From: Candidatus Poseidoniaceae archaeon
Lineage (GTDB): Archaea > Thermoplasmatota > Poseidoniia > Poseidoniales > Poseidoniaceae
Length of the DNA stretch: 64,000 nt
Direction of reading: 5' to 3'
Assembly: GCA_028356125.1 (NCBI GenBank)
Contig: JAOMTZ010000001.1
Coordinates: 124,001 to 188,000, forward strand
Shown: positions 30,601 to 41,073 of the stretch, in pieces
Layout: each line of letters begins with the position of its first letter
Position numbering within the stretch: position 1 is the stretch's first letter
Made by a program: the position numbers and the translations under genes
Notes under the pieces: generated by a model
The model's input: the letters and a program-made list of their open reading frames with translations, nothing else
Database searches by the model: none
Told to the model about the DNA's origin: nothing

Positions 30601-33600
30601 GCACCGTCTTTATTGGTGTCTAGGAACACATGGAATGTTACAGAGACATTGGATGGATTTGCCACCAAATCAACTCCCTCTGTGACGTTCTCAGCAATTA
30701 CTGTAACTGGGCCGACATTCATGTCCGAGTTAGATACAGTGAATGTCCATTCACCGTCTCCAAGGTACATTCGGAATTCACCCTCAGAACCAATCTCGTC
30801 TCTCAATTCAAGGCCAGAGGAAGATGTTGCAATAACTTCAGTACCCTGTGAACCAGAGATTCCATAGTTCCAAGCTAGACCGCTTCCATTAGCAGGAGAG
30901 TCTCTTAGCCAAACAGTTCCCTGAATCATATTTGGACTTAGCAAGTATAGATCAGTGTCTGTGACCATCGATGCGTTAGTAATCAGCATCCCAGCAGTTA
31001 GAGAGTTACTTGAAGTTCCAACAAAGGTTCTAGCCGAGACATGGAATTCCATACCTTCTGGCATTCTGAAAGAGTAACTACCATTATCATCAGATGTTGA
31101 TTCAATAACAATCATTCCAGAGCGAGCCTCGATTGTAACTCCTGAAGCACCTACTAGGTCTTGCTTCGGTATATCGGCAGGGACGTTGTATTGAGGGTCT
31201 TCAAGGATATTCTCGATATATCCTACTTCCTTTCCAGGACCTGCCCAAATCGTACCGTTAATCCAAACACTTACCGCATAAGGCAAGGTTATTTCCATGT
31301 CTTCTTCAGAGATTTCAAATTCATGCCATAGAACATAATTTTCATCAGATTCATCGGAGATTATCCATTGTCCCATGTCAATTTCTGCATGGACTGTTCC
31401 GTTCTCATCAGAGATTGCAGTAACTTCGTAACTGTTCAAATCAGTACTTTCTGTGTTGGTGAAGGTAATTGTTCGGTTAGACATGTCTAATCCGGTCTCT
31501 CCTCCTTCAAGATTGATTATTACATCTCTCTTTGTAGGTACAGATAGCAGTAGTGTAACATTTTGTGAATCTAATCCAACTGAGAAGTTATGTTCAACTT
31601 CATACCATTCGTCTTCGTCGATGTCAACTCTCCACTGGTAGTCACCAGTAGCGAGTGGTCCATAACTGAATGAACCATTTTCATCAGTAACAATCAGAAC
31701 TGGATCTGATTCTGGAACTCCAAAGTCAATCAATTCAATCGTTGTATTAGGTAGTGGTGTAGGATTGCCGTTAGTGTAGAAGTCAGCATACAATGTGTCT
31801 TCAAAGATTGAACCTGGCAACTTCATAACGATATCATTTGATGGCTCAATTGTTACTTCAACCGGGTCTGGAAGTAGTATTTCTCGACCATTTGGCATCA
31901 TTGCAATCATGTTGTATGTACCAGGCATTAGTCCGGTCTTGTAGAAAGAACCAGGAGATACCATTGGGCCAGAGAATGTTCCTTCTCCAATGAATAGTCC
32001 TGTTCCATTTGCAGTACCAATACCTTCGTAGATACCTGTGCCTTCGAATGTTTCTCCATCAAGGATTTTGACAACGGTTACTTGACCGTCAGCAGTCATT
32101 CTTCCGCTAGCATTTACAATTCCATCAAACAAGTAACTACCATCCTGCTTCAAACAAGCAAGGTGGGTAGATTCAGTTGTGACATCATCTACTGTCTCGT
32201 TCCATACAGGCAATGTAGTAACTGTTTCATTTCCTACTGTCTCTACAGAACAATCCGGGGCATCATAGTCAATCCAAGTTGCCACAATGGAACCTGCACC
32301 ATCGAATGATGCGTTAGCAGTGTAAGAGCGACCATCTTGAACCGCTCTTGTGTAGTTACCAAAGAATCCTGTTACGATACCTGTGTTTCCTTGTGTATCG
32401 AATTTACCATCAGTGGTGAATGTAACTTCGCCAGTACCTGGAATAACTCGGGAATCTCCGGCATCAGTAGTGAATGAACCACTGGTTGTGGTAACAGAAT
32501 AATTGTTGGTCATTCCCCAAATGTTCGATAGAACAAAGTCAACATCGTCGAGTGCTTGTCCTTCAAAGGACTCATGACCAGACCAAGTTACTGTACCTGA
32601 AATACCGCTTGACTTTACAGCGATGTCAAAGTTACCATCGAATGCTGTTAATCTGTCAGCTTGTTCTCCAGTCACGTTCTGCGTCATCTCTCCCATCCAA
32701 CTCATGTTGGCTACTTGTCCAAGCAATGCAGTGATAGGGTTAATCTCACGGTCAGTGTTAGTTTCAGTTAGAAGATCAGAGATTTGGGATTGGATCTCTC
32801 CAGTAGAGACCAAGTCCTTAGCCGCTAAATCATTGAATTCGCCTGCGAATGCTGAGACACGAATACGGCCAGCAGGTACTGTGTATGACCAGTCACCGTT
32901 TTCATCAGCATCAGTAAATCCGATTGGAATCCAATATGTATCATTGTCCAAGTCTGTGGAGTCTTCTCCAGAGAATGCATCACGTTCGATAAGAACTCTA
33001 ACATTAGGCAGAGGCTGCCCGTCGTCCGACATTGTTACAGAACCACTGACTTCAACACCAGGATAGTACTTCATTATCTTGACTTGAGTGTTAGAGTTTC
33101 CAATCTGATACTCATTGTCGGTGTTGTACCAGTTTGCGATTACAAAGTGGTTCAACATTGCACCAGGCATTGGCAGAGCGTTGGTTAGCATCGAATTAGG
33201 CGTACCAGATCCATAATTAGGGTCGCTAGAGAAGTGCTGTGCTGGTTGCTCAGTAGATGCAAATCCAAGACTGCTTGCGCCATATCCCACGTAGGTTCTT
33301 GCTAGCATGGTATCGAAGTAATCTGAGTTATGATCTACTCTAACATTCGCAAGAGTCAACGGGTCAAAGGATTGACCTGATTGTTGATTTAGAACATCCT
33401 TGCGCATTTCTTCATTGAATTCAGCACGGGACATTTCTTGATTGAATTGACCACGTGTTGTCATGTAAACTTCAGTCATGAATGTTGAGAAGTCCTGTCC
33501 TGACAGAGAAGAAACTGGACTGAAAATACCAGTTGGGTTTCTTCCGCTGTATTCAGAGTTGTATACTCCGGCTCGAGCATACAGTTTGTTATCTACTGCT

Positions 33601-36584
33601 AAGTAACGGATTTCGTGGTCTCTAGTGATTAGATCTCCAGGAGCCCCTTCATAGTCCTGTACTGAGTATACCTTGTTGTTTGAAAGGTCGACGTACAGAT
33701 TATGCAAAGCCTCATCATCCAATGAAGCGGTCAATAATTGAGTAATCAACGCAATTCGAGCGTTTGCTTTGTGGATACCAGTACTTACAGAATCGAATTC
33801 CTCGATTAAGTCAGAAGTGTACCAATAATCACCGAAGATGTGGTGAGTGGTGTTATCCTCTGTATCGGATGCAGCACGAATGTTGTTGTTGAATACAGGT
33901 TGAGCTTCGTTAATTGAACTGAAAGCCTCTCCTACGCAATCGTAGCCATCTGAACAAGGGATTAAATCTCCATTCTCGTATATTTTGTAAACTAGAGGAG
34001 TTTCCACATTTACAACACCATCAATGTATGGATTGCGACCTTCTGCCATGACAACATCATCGTTCACCATAATAACCTTGAATGAACGATCTAGAACATC
34101 ATCAGACTCCAAACTGGTCTGAATAGTAATGAATTCAGACTTCTGGTCAGCAGTCAAGTGAGATGTTAATGTGCTTGTGAATGAAGGTGTGTGAGTTCTG
34201 TCGCCTGTTTTTGCGTCATTGTATGACAAATCTGCTTCAGACAATCTCCAGATGAACATTGCTGCCAAGTCTTCTTGGCTTCTAGCCAGCAACATGTTAC
34301 CTGCAGCAGGTATTCCAGACTGGAAGTTATCAGATACTGACGGGTGGTCGCCCGTTTCAAGTGCTTGGAAACCATAATCCCACCAAGATACGAAAGCAGG
34401 TTTGTCCGAATACGGTTGGTCGATATCTTGTTCTGCTAACCAAGTATTAGCACGATTCCAACCATCACCATTGAATCCAGAACCGAAGGAACCAGTGTAC
34501 CAACGAGAATTCTCATCATACTGAGAATCATCTAGTATTGAGAATCCAAAGTCATTCCATCTTAGAATATCAGGTACAATGTTGTAGATCATTTCATCCA
34601 TGTCTGCTTCATTTTGTCCGCCATTTGGCATAGCAGCATCAATTCCGTAAGTTGCATGTTGGCTAACAACCATCAACAATACCATACCGATAGCACTGAA
34701 TTGTGGAGTGCGCCATAATGCCTTTCTAGCATTTGAAATTCTCTCACCAGGAGTACGGATACCCATTCTTCTCCAAGAACGAGCCATGTTTCCAGCACCG
34801 CTAGCCTTCCATAGACTGATTATTCCCCAAGCGCCCATAACTGTCATAGCAGGTGCAGCGTTGAACAGGAATCTTCCTGCGGACCAAGCCATGTAGGATG
34901 CAATAAGAACCCACATTCCGAGAATTAGTTTGGTCTGGCTCTTTCTGACGACACCATCCCATAGGGCTACAACACCCATAACAATTGCAAGGACGAAGAT
35001 AATTGGACCGAAAGCAGCGTACAGTTGACCTGGTTGAGGTGCGCCTGCTTCTGCAATTGTCAGGAAAATCTTGTTCTTAGTGAAGTATCCTGAACCAGTT
35101 GTTAGGACATTCCATGCATTCGAAATATCTGAGATTTGTAGAATGTAGATGATGATACCAAATACTGCTCCACCAGATACAAGAGAACCTAGAACCAATA
35201 ACCATGGTTTGTCACGGAATCCGGTTGTAATCCATGCGATTGCTACAGTGAACAATGTGATGAACAACAATGGTTGTAGACCAGTAGGGTCTGTGATCAA
35301 GTCCAGTTCTGGGTGACCATAGAATGGTAGAACCATCATGTAGATGGTCCCTAGCATCATGATATTGAGTGCAGATAGAATAGTACTGTCCTTTCTTCTG
35401 AACATGTTCATTGCCACTTGCACGAAGTATGCCAAGAATATGATTGCAGGACCGTATACGAATCCTTTCCAACCCAGAGCAACTATTCCGAAACAGACAC
35501 CTGCTGCAATAGCATTTGCTGAAGCGGCTCTTCTCTCTTTCAGAACAGCAGACATTGCCGCTATTATTCCAGAAGGAGTTGCATTGGTAGTACGAGATAG
35601 TCTGTCATCTCCACCTGCTTTAACCGCTCTTAGGTAGAACATGAAGGCAGCTGTTAGGAATAGTAGTACGAATGAATCGTGGTCTGCCATTCCCCATGTG
35701 GATTTTTGGACGTGTGTTGGCATGAAGGCGATTAACCAAGCAGCAACTACGCCAGCACCTTTTCCGAAGTTGTCTCTTGCGATACCAGCCATCGGGAAGA
35801 TGATTAGTGCACCGAAGATTGCAGGAAGTGCAAGCATTGCATACCATACAGCCTCATTAGATTCGATACCCAGACCTGTTAGCAACATTGCACCAATGGC
35901 CATAGACCATGAGAACAATGGAGGACGTGGGTTGATTCCACCAACAGGATAGTTCCTGTCAGCATCGAAAATAAGGTGAGCGTTTTCTGCTACAATGTAG
36001 TCGATAACTCTCTTCATGTACCAAGGGTCAGAACCTCCGGTTAGATCCCATTCTGCTCCACCTGAAGGGTTCATTGAAGGTACAAAGAACCACTGTACAC
36101 GTATTGCTAATGCGAACATGAAAGCCACGAAGGTCATGATACCTGCCCAGTGATTAGACCAGAATACTCGTGCCTGGCTTGGTTCGTGAGCCTCACGGTT
36201 CATCCAGCCACCATAATCCTCATGGGTAGCAAACCAATAGATTGCAACTCCAATGAAGAAAGTGATTCCGAACCAAATCCAAACAGCCCATGTTCCTTCT
36301 AGACTCTCGCTGGACCAGTGTCCTGACTCATAAAGTGAAGATACGATGTAAAGAATCCACATTGAACCCATGAAAATCGCTCTAGTGAACCAGCGTTCAG
36401 CAGCCATCCAAGCACAACTCAATGCGACTACACCGGTGAGTGCAGCAGGCCAGAATCCAATGTATCCATGGTATCCATCTTCGAACCAGATACCTAAGAT
36501 ATCCATGTCTGAAAGTGTGTTGAAGTAATACATGACTGCAATGTGGGTTGCAGCCCAAACCGCTAGTGCGATTTGTAATGGCAA
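27669..36584 (-). CDS. aglB: STT3/AglB oligosaccharyltransferase with giant C-terminal carboxypeptidase-regulatory-like extracellular extension
   Basis: Multi-TM N-terminus with GGSDPWYMKRVIDYIV; WWDYG motif encoded at 34371-34385; then repeated SGTV...G.Y...P beta-sandwich segments and a C-terminal TM. The annotated start is TTG with an in-frame stop close upstream. Confidence 0.85.
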   Translation of the reverse strand: MPLQIALAVWAATHIAVMYYFNTLSDMDILGIWFEDGYHGYIGFWPAALTGVVALSCAWMAAERWFTRAIFMGSMWILYIVSSLYESGHWSSESLEGTWAVWIWFGITFFIGVAIYWFATHEDYGGWMNREAHEPSQARVFWSNHWAGIMTFVAFMFALAIRVQWFFVPSMNPSGGAEWDLTGGSDPWYMKRVIDYIVAENAHLIFDADRNYPVGGINPRPPLFSWSMAIGAMLLTGLGIESNEAVWYAMLALPAIFGALIIFPMAGIARDNFGKGAGVVAAWLIAFMPTHVQKSTWGMADHDSFVLLFLTAAFMFYLRAVKAGGDDRLSRTTNATPSGIIAAMSAVLKERRAASANAIAAGVCFGIVALGWKGFVYGPAIIFLAYFVQVAMNMFRRKDSTILSALNIMMLGTIYMMVLPFYGHPELDLITDPTGLQPLLFITLFTVAIAWITTGFRDKPWLLVLGSLVSGGAVFGIIIYILQISDISNAWNVLTTGSGYFTKNKIFLTIAEAGAPQPGQLYAAFGPIIFVLAIVMGVVALWDGVVRKSQTKLILGMWVLIASYMAWSAGRFLFNAAPAMTVMGAWGIISLWKASGAGNMARSWRRMGIRTPGERISNARKALWRTPQFSAIGMVLLMVVSQHATYGIDAAMPNGGQNEADMDEMIYNIVPDILRWNDFGFSILDDSQYDENSRWYTGSFGSGFNGDGWNRANTWLAEQDIDQPYSDKPAFVSWWDYGFQALETGDHPSVSDNFQSGIPAAGNMLLARSQEDLAAMFIWRLSEADLSYNDAKTGDRTHTPSFTSTLTSHLTADQKSEFITIQTSLESDDVLDRSFKVIMVNDDVVMAEGRNPYIDGVVNVETPLVYKIYENGDLIPCSDGYDCVGEAFSSINEAQPVFNNNIRAASDTEDNTTHHIFGDYWYTSDLIEEFDSVSTGIHKANARIALITQLLTASLDDEALHNLYVDLSNNKVYSVQDYEGAPGDLITRDHEIRYLAVDNKLYARAGVYNSEYSGRNPTGIFSPVSSLSGQDFSTFMTEVYMTTRGQFNQEMSRAEFNEEMRKDVLNQQSGQSFDPLTLANVRVDHNSDYFDTMLARTYVGYGASSLGFASTEQPAQHFSSDPNYGSGTPNSMLTNALPMPGAMLNHFVIANWYNTDNEYQIGNSNTQVKIMKYYPGVEVSGSVTMSDDGQPLPNVRVLIERDAFSGEDSTDLDNDTYWIPIGFTDADENGDWSYTVPAGRIRVSAFAGEFNDLAAKDLVSTGEIQSQISDLLTETNTDREINPITALLGQVANMSWMGEMTQNVTGEQADRLTAFDGNFDIAVKSSGISGTVTWSGHESFEGQALDDVDFVLSNIWGMTNNYSVTTTSGSFTTDAGDSRVIPGTGEVTFTTDGKFDTQGNTGIVTGFFGNYTRAVQDGRSYTANASFDGAGSIVATWIDYDAPDCSVETVGNETVTTLPVWNETVDDVTTESTHLACLKQDGSYLFDGIVNASGRMTADGQVTVVKILDGETFEGTGIYEGIGTANGTGLFIGEGTFSGPMVSPGSFYKTGLMPGTYNMIAMMPNGREILLPDPVEVTIEPSNDIVMKLPGSIFEDTLYADFYTNGNPTPLPNTTIELIDFGVPESDPVLIVTDENGSFSYGPLATGDYQWRVDIDEDEWYEVEHNFSVGLDSQNVTLLLSVPTKRDVIINLEGGETGLDMSNRTITFTNTESTDLNSYEVTAISDENGTVHAEIDMGQWIISDESDENYVLWHEFEISEEDMEITLPYAVSVWINGTIWAGPGKEVGYIENILEDPQYNVPADIPKQDLVGASGVTIEARSGMIVIESTSDDNGSYSFRMPEGMEFHVSARTFVGTSSNSLTAGMLITNASMVTDTDLYLLSPNMIQGTVWLRDSPANGSGLAWNYGISGSQGTEVIATSSSGLELRDEIGSEGEFRMYLGDGEWTFTVSNSDMNVGPVTVIAENVTEGVDLVANPSNVSVTFHVFLDTNKDGAWENGTAITPIFNITSIDEFGINVNVTSDMYDEITGELTVELSVGNYIIEMYEDSPRDENASDYRRSTYSLPGLDIGLVPVTESIDILLDADYLITGTVQMESGFAMANSTVWLRNDAGDDFYPLVTDANGTFADYVPQGEWYIEVADYEADSNETEIYRGFIDIDGATTGLELKTKTAMIVNLQLQESITGVNVTSTRVTAVSLDGLGNVSLGPSDNTGMISEVLMPGNWTLALNRSETLETWTLEEGVYNSEDQMVNGSWEAGLVELDKSVLIGGKIYWDLDENDIPSSSEGIEGVNVTITNGNGFNESLATDEDGVWKIFVPIRDNYTIVADKLGFGSVTYSEDNTSFYRVNDTHESKDFEMSAGVVTVSGNVTDILGATSRLEGATITLYPVSGIVRDAVTITTTDYANDTLSWSGSIQPGDWIVVVEGTDADENGGGVAIGLLEASVQEGASIDLVMAKGGLLSLTSSWTSIDSVLYDAGDVADGVDIEFDLGDGITWVSQFDSEGEISIVLPSGSITLDSSFETVQHQLNLTMEYTAGLSVLVVQDTAEDRNVEFTRRVNSDLVIEVISVDDGAVFNETDLTEMNAIEDDNGYQVIKLTLGVTYEGTEVADGFTASAGVGVSQDSEFWKIEYLNDTGDGEWSEVMDIGLGIGVDNNDSNQLLYREVEVRITLPLQNQTRTYTDGHPVNMRFVSDGGMSESSVRVNVPQQYNISLEDTPESIGVGDGGEALVTLRVVNFGNGDDPVVLESSLSQACIDAGWEVTPETANIPVGPDSDRSQSFTIFAAANSTKDSCDVDFTANSGGDFETQTSVTNAKISVAKLVIEEDSIEPLAADAGANEDGIFTIPIRNEGFLSTGSVVVYLEGQEISDTVYARQSFTIATVPAEGVAYAEFQYSDFPPGIQRFSVSLEVLDDTPLHPDSEDSELFERKFSNMEDEGDESPWLGIVIVALAILVLYGGFKTARKGSSSRF

Positions 36585-36629
36585 AGTTGCATGGTTTCAG
36601 TTTTCATTGTTATGCTTGATGTAACCAAA

Positions 36630-37247
36630 TTATTTTTTGTCAGTAGCAGGAGTTAGCACTCTTCTCAGTAGAACTGCAGCAAGTAATCCAAGAATTATGA
36701 ATACGGCTAAAGTATTGAAGAAAACGAATCCTAAAGCCTCTTGCCATGCTGAATTTCGTAGGTATTCATTACCGTCTGCAGCAAGAGTGTAGAACTTGGT
36801 TTGGTTATCGCCGAAGTTTGCGGCAGAAACCATTGAAGTCCATATACCGATCATGGTGAAAATCAGTACAGTATTCCATTCGTGACGGCCTTTGGAATCA
36901 AGAAGATATCCTTCGAACATTACAATGAAGAATATCAAACCAAGGAAGTTTGAGTCAAGGTAAATCGATGCTCCTTCACTAAGAACGAGCGAAACAACCA
37001 GAGTGGCGAGGGAAGTAACCGCTGCTGATGTGTTGATGATTTCCATTTCTTTGAGCACCCGAGGTGCCATTCCGAGAACTGCGGCAATAGCAATTGCAGC
37101 AAACGGTTTCATTTCATTCATTTCGAGAACTAGACCAAAGTCTAGCCCATAGTCAGCTAGGAATGCCATCAAAATTGCAAGGGGGGCGATAAGCCACCCT
37201 AGCATTGCATTTGGCGTTCCGGTTGGTTTGTCGTGATCCATCGACAT
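36630..37247 (-). CDS. Multi-pass membrane protein, unknown function
   Basis: Internal start MSMDHDKPTGTPNAMLGWLIAPLAILMAFLADYGLDFG; several hydrophobic helices. Confidence 0.65.
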   Translation of the reverse strand: MSMDHDKPTGTPNAMLGWLIAPLAILMAFLADYGLDFGLVLEMNEMKPFAAIAIAAVLGMAPRVLKEMEIINTSAAVTSLATLVVSLVLSEGASIYLDSNFLGLIFFIVMFEGYLLDSKGRHEWNTVLIFTMIGIWTSMVSAANFGDNQTKFYTLAADGNEYLRNSAWQEALGFVFFNTLAVFIILGLLAAVLLRRVLTPATDKK

Positions 37248-37401
37248 AGTGTTTCCCTCTAGGTATCTAAGTGCAGCCTTAAGGCTGTAGCATTGCGGCC
37301 ACCAATGACCCCTTTTTATCAGTTCCCTAAAGGGAAAAGAAGCGTAATGCTTCGACGCACCACGGAAACGGGGCACTGAGAAGGTGCAGTGGAAATAATG
37401 G

Positions 37402-38643
37402 TCAAAGTGCCTTGTGACCAATGTCGGTCCGATAGTGTGAGCCGAACAATTCTATTTGCCCGATAAGGCCGTATGCTTTACTAGCCGCATCACCCAAATT
37501 ATCAGCAATTGCAGTACATGCTAAAACTCTACCCCCATTGGACAAAAGTTGGCCTTCATGGGTAATTGTTCCAGCATGGTTTACCCATGAATCCGAAGTC
37601 GCATCAGGTACATTTTCTATTGGCCTACCCTTTTCAACTGAACCGGGGTAATTTTCTGCAGCCAATACAACTGTCAAAGCATGCTTATCGTGGAACTTAA
37701 TATCATAACCTGCCAACTTATCCCTTGCAGCAGAATTCAATAAATCTCCTAAATCAGAAGCGATAAGCGGCATGGTAATTTGACACTCAGGGTCACCAAA
37801 CCGAACATTGAACTCTACAACATAAGGATCGTTGTTTTCATCAATCATTAATCCAACATAGAGTACACCACGATATGGTACTCTTCGTGACGAAAGAGCT
37901 TTGTGCATGGGCTCCACTATTCTTTCGATTGTCTTATGCCTCACTTCATCCGTGTATACAGGCGCAGGAGCATATGCACCCATTCCGCCTGTGTTGCGAC
38001 CTTTATCCCCCTCGAATTCTCTTTTGTGGTCCTGACTTGCAGGCAGGCATACAAAGCCACTTCCGTCCATAACAACTAGCATACTTGCTTCATCCCCGGG
38101 CAAGAAGTCTTCAAGCAAAACCTGACCATCGGATTCAATCGAATCTTTGATGAAATCTCTAGCTTCATTTCGGTCAGAAGTAACTACTACTCCTTTTCCA
38201 CCCGCCAATACATCTCTTTTCACGACCCAAGGGTTTCCTGCGAAGTCATCCAATGCGGCTTCGACATCACTGTCCTTACCAAGTACATGGAATGCAGCAG
38301 TAGGAACATTGTTGGCTTTCATAACTTGCTTAGCATGCAATTTACTTCCTTCTAATCTGGCTAAAGCGGCAACTGGGCCAAAACATGGAATCCCCATGTT
38401 ACCTAGTTTGTCGGCTAAGCCGTCGCAAAGAGGAGCTTCAGGCCCAACTACAACAAAATCAACATCCAGTTGAAAGGCTAAGTGAATGAGATCAGAAACC
38501 TCGCTGAAGGGGTGATTGGTGGCGATTTCAGCAGTACCTGCATTACCTGGAGCACAATGAATTTCAGCAATGGATTCACTTCTAGCAAGTCCAAGGCATA
38601 ATGCGTGTTCCCTTCCACCGCTACCAACTACTAAAGCCGACAT
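37402..38643 (-). CDS. purD: Phosphoribosylamine--glycine ligase
   Basis: MSALVVGSGGREHALCLGLARS...APGNAGTAEIA..., KRDVLAGGKGVVV, RFGDPECQ motifs. Confidence 0.92.
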   Translation of the reverse strand: MSALVVGSGGREHALCLGLARSESIAEIHCAPGNAGTAEIATNHPFSEVSDLIHLAFQLDVDFVVVGPEAPLCDGLADKLGNMGIPCFGPVAALARLEGSKLHAKQVMKANNVPTAAFHVLGKDSDVEAALDDFAGNPWVVKRDVLAGGKGVVVTSDRNEARDFIKDSIESDGQVLLEDFLPGDEASMLVVMDGSGFVCLPASQDHKREFEGDKGRNTGGMGAYAPAPVYTDEVRHKTIERIVEPMHKALSSRRVPYRGVLYVGLMIDENNDPYVVEFNVRFGDPECQITMPLIASDLGDLLNSAARDKLAGYDIKFHDKHALTVVLAAENYPGSVEKGRPIENVPDATSDSWVNHAGTITHEGQLLSNGGRVLACTAIADNLGDAASKAYGLIGQIELFGSHYRTDIGHKAL

Positions 38644-38741
38644 TCCTGCCATGTTCGCTCCATAGATGAGCGGCTCATAAGCCCATCGTGATACAAAATC
38701 CGCCATTGGGTTCAAAGGCTGTATGCTACGGGCACCGGGTA

Positions 38742-39350
38742 ATGTATGATTTCAACGTCTTCGAGATGATGCTATTCACACTGTGGATTTATCTGCCAGG
38801 ATTCTTAGTAAACACATTTGCAATGATGTGGGGTAAGTGGTTACCTAAGACTGGATATGGCCCTTGGCCTATCGACGGAGGTCGAATTCACAAAGATGGT
38901 AACCGCATTCTCGGTGATGGCAAGACATGGAATGGATTGATTGGCGGATCACTTACTAGCGGACTATTGTGCTGGTCAATGACAATGATTCCTGAAAACT
39001 GGGTCTTCATCTCCCCTACTGAGGCAGCAACTGGCTGGGCAGCTAATGCCTTCATCGTTGGAAGTTTCCTCGGGTTCACAAGTCTAGTTGGCGACTCTAC
39101 CGGTTCATTCTTCAAGAGGAGAAAGGGAATGAAGAGAGAAGGAGATGTATCTAGTAAAGCCCCATTGCTTGACACTCTTCCGTTTGCAGTTTCTGTATTC
39201 GTGTTTGGGCAAATATTCCTCACAAACTCAGACCATGGCAGTAGAGACTTGCTCTTACCGATGCTCATGCTAGTTGTAATTACACCAATATTGCATAGGT
39301 CATTCAATCTAATCGGTTACAAAATTGGTTGGAAAGATGTGCCCTATTGA
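38742..39350 (+). CDS. CDP-archaeol synthase-like (CarS/DUF46) membrane protein
   Basis: YGPWPIDGGRIHKDGNRILGDGKTWNGLIGG...GDSTGSFFKRRKGMKREGD motifs; multi-TM. Confidence 0.8.
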   Translation: MYDFNVFEMMLFTLWIYLPGFLVNTFAMMWGKWLPKTGYGPWPIDGGRIHKDGNRILGDGKTWNGLIGGSLTSGLLCWSMTMIPENWVFISPTEAATGWAANAFIVGSFLGFTSLVGDSTGSFFKRRKGMKREGDVSSKAPLLDTLPFAVSVFVFGQIFLTNSDHGSRDLLLPMLMLVVITPILHRSFNLIGYKIGWKDVPY

Positions 39351-39400
39351 TGATGTTTGACGGGGTTCAATTCATTTGCTATCGTTGATGTGGCCATGAT

Positions 39401-41068
39401 ATGCGAAGAGCAATTCTGCTAGCATTAATCATACTACTGAGCCAGCCCTTAGTGTCTGCAACAGAAATTTCGTCCAATACTGATGATGCCTCCACAGGCA
39501 CATTATCTGGCAACTATACTGTTAAGGATGGAGCGACATGGACAATTTCTGGCAACTACGATATTTCTGAAGGAACAGCAATTGTGGTAGAAGAAGGTTC
39601 AACGATGATTGTTTCGGGTTCAATGAATGCAACTTCACAGCCACAATTAAGCCTAGCAAGTACCGCAAATGTCAGTGTATCAATTGGCTTCCTGGGCGAA
39701 TCTGGAATACTAAGAATTGATTTCGCAAGTGAAGTATTATACCCAATCTCAGTCGAAATCGATAACACAACAACAGACAACTGGACTGGATTACAACTTG
39801 ATTTACCGGGAATTGATATGGATGTTGAAAACCTTACGATAAACGTCACAACTCATCCATTCCAGCCATTCATAGCAATAAGTACGATCACATTATCTCC
39901 GCAGGGAGCAACACCTGAACTTCGAACTGCTGAGCAACTTTCAGGAGAGGGGACATCGCTTGTCATTCCCGACCGCAATAACGCGTGGAGTATTGATGTT
40001 CAGGGGACTTTAATCGTAACTGGAACAATCTTTGGAGCAGGGATCACTTGTCATGGTACATGTTCATTTGATGGTGCTGCAATGTCCAGTACTGGACCAA
40101 TTGAAGTGTATGGGTCGATTTCAGTGATAGACTCAACATTACAAGGCGGCATTACCGACGAAGATATCATAATTTGGGATGATGCCACAATATCTTGGGA
40201 TAACTCAGTAGGAACTGGAGGATTAACCGATAATTGGGTCAATATACTGACTACAAGAACATTAGGAGTTCAAAATGGATATGTCACATTCTATGGATAT
40301 GATATTGGTTACAACTCAAAAGATACATCCCCTTTGTATGACAATAATACATTCACAAGTTCCAATCAAGGTGACAACATTATTGAAATCGCCACAAGCG
40401 AACATGACAGAATGATTCGTTGGCAAGACGGAGACGGAATACTACACACTGAAAGCGCAAGTGGCAAAGTTGTCCTCGTAACCCCCTGGGGAGATTATGA
40501 GCAAATTATCAGTAATTTGCCAAAGGTAAACCACTTCGATGTTGAATTGGGTTTACCACAATTGTCATTCGACAGTTTAGTGGCAAGTGACAGTGAAAGT
40601 AATACTAACAATAGACTAGGAGTGAATGCCACAGTATCGAACACAGGTGATGCATCTGCCACCTTCTACATCGATTGTACCGCTAATGGTTCCGACGCGA
40701 ATGTAGGAGTGACATTACCCCACACTGTAGCTGCTGGCGAGACAATCAAAGTCTTCCTCAACTGGGATTCTGCTTTTGAAGGAGAATTCAAACTTGAGTG
40801 CAGCATTTTCGTACCTTACCAATTGGAAGGCTTCGATGTACTCACAAATGGAAATGCATCGACAGAAGTAGTTGTTTGGAGTGAAAGTGAAGATGATTCA
40901 TCTAACATGGTCCTTCCGATCGCAATCGGATTAGTAGTTGCAGTTGTTCTGTTCCTGGTAGTCTCTAAAATGAGAGTCAACAGTTTAGTCGCCAAAGAGG
41001 AACTGGATTCTGAAACTGAAAAAGAATACATCGAAGAAGTGGACGAAGAAACTGGAACAATTGAATGA
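39401..41068 (+). CDS. Secreted surface protein with C-terminal TM anchor
   Basis: Signal peptide MRRAILLALIILLSQPLVSA; Thr/Ser/Asn-rich body; TM MVLPIAIGLVVAVVLFLVVS; acidic tail. Confidence 0.75.
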   Translation: MRRAILLALIILLSQPLVSATEISSNTDDASTGTLSGNYTVKDGATWTISGNYDISEGTAIVVEEGSTMIVSGSMNATSQPQLSLASTANVSVSIGFLGESGILRIDFASEVLYPISVEIDNTTTDNWTGLQLDLPGIDMDVENLTINVTTHPFQPFIAISTITLSPQGATPELRTAEQLSGEGTSLVIPDRNNAWSIDVQGTLIVTGTIFGAGITCHGTCSFDGAAMSSTGPIEVYGSISVIDSTLQGGITDEDIIIWDDATISWDNSVGTGGLTDNWVNILTTRTLGVQNGYVTFYGYDIGYNSKDTSPLYDNNTFTSSNQGDNIIEIATSEHDRMIRWQDGDGILHTESASGKVVLVTPWGDYEQIISNLPKVNHFDVELGLPQLSFDSLVASDSESNTNNRLGVNATVSNTGDASATFYIDCTANGSDANVGVTLPHTVAAGETIKVFLNWDSAFEGEFKLECSIFVPYQLEGFDVLTNGNASTEVVVWSESEDDSSNMVLPIAIGLVVAVVLFLVVSKMRVNSLVAKEELDSETEKEYIEEVDEETGTIE

Positions 41069-41073
41069 ATATC

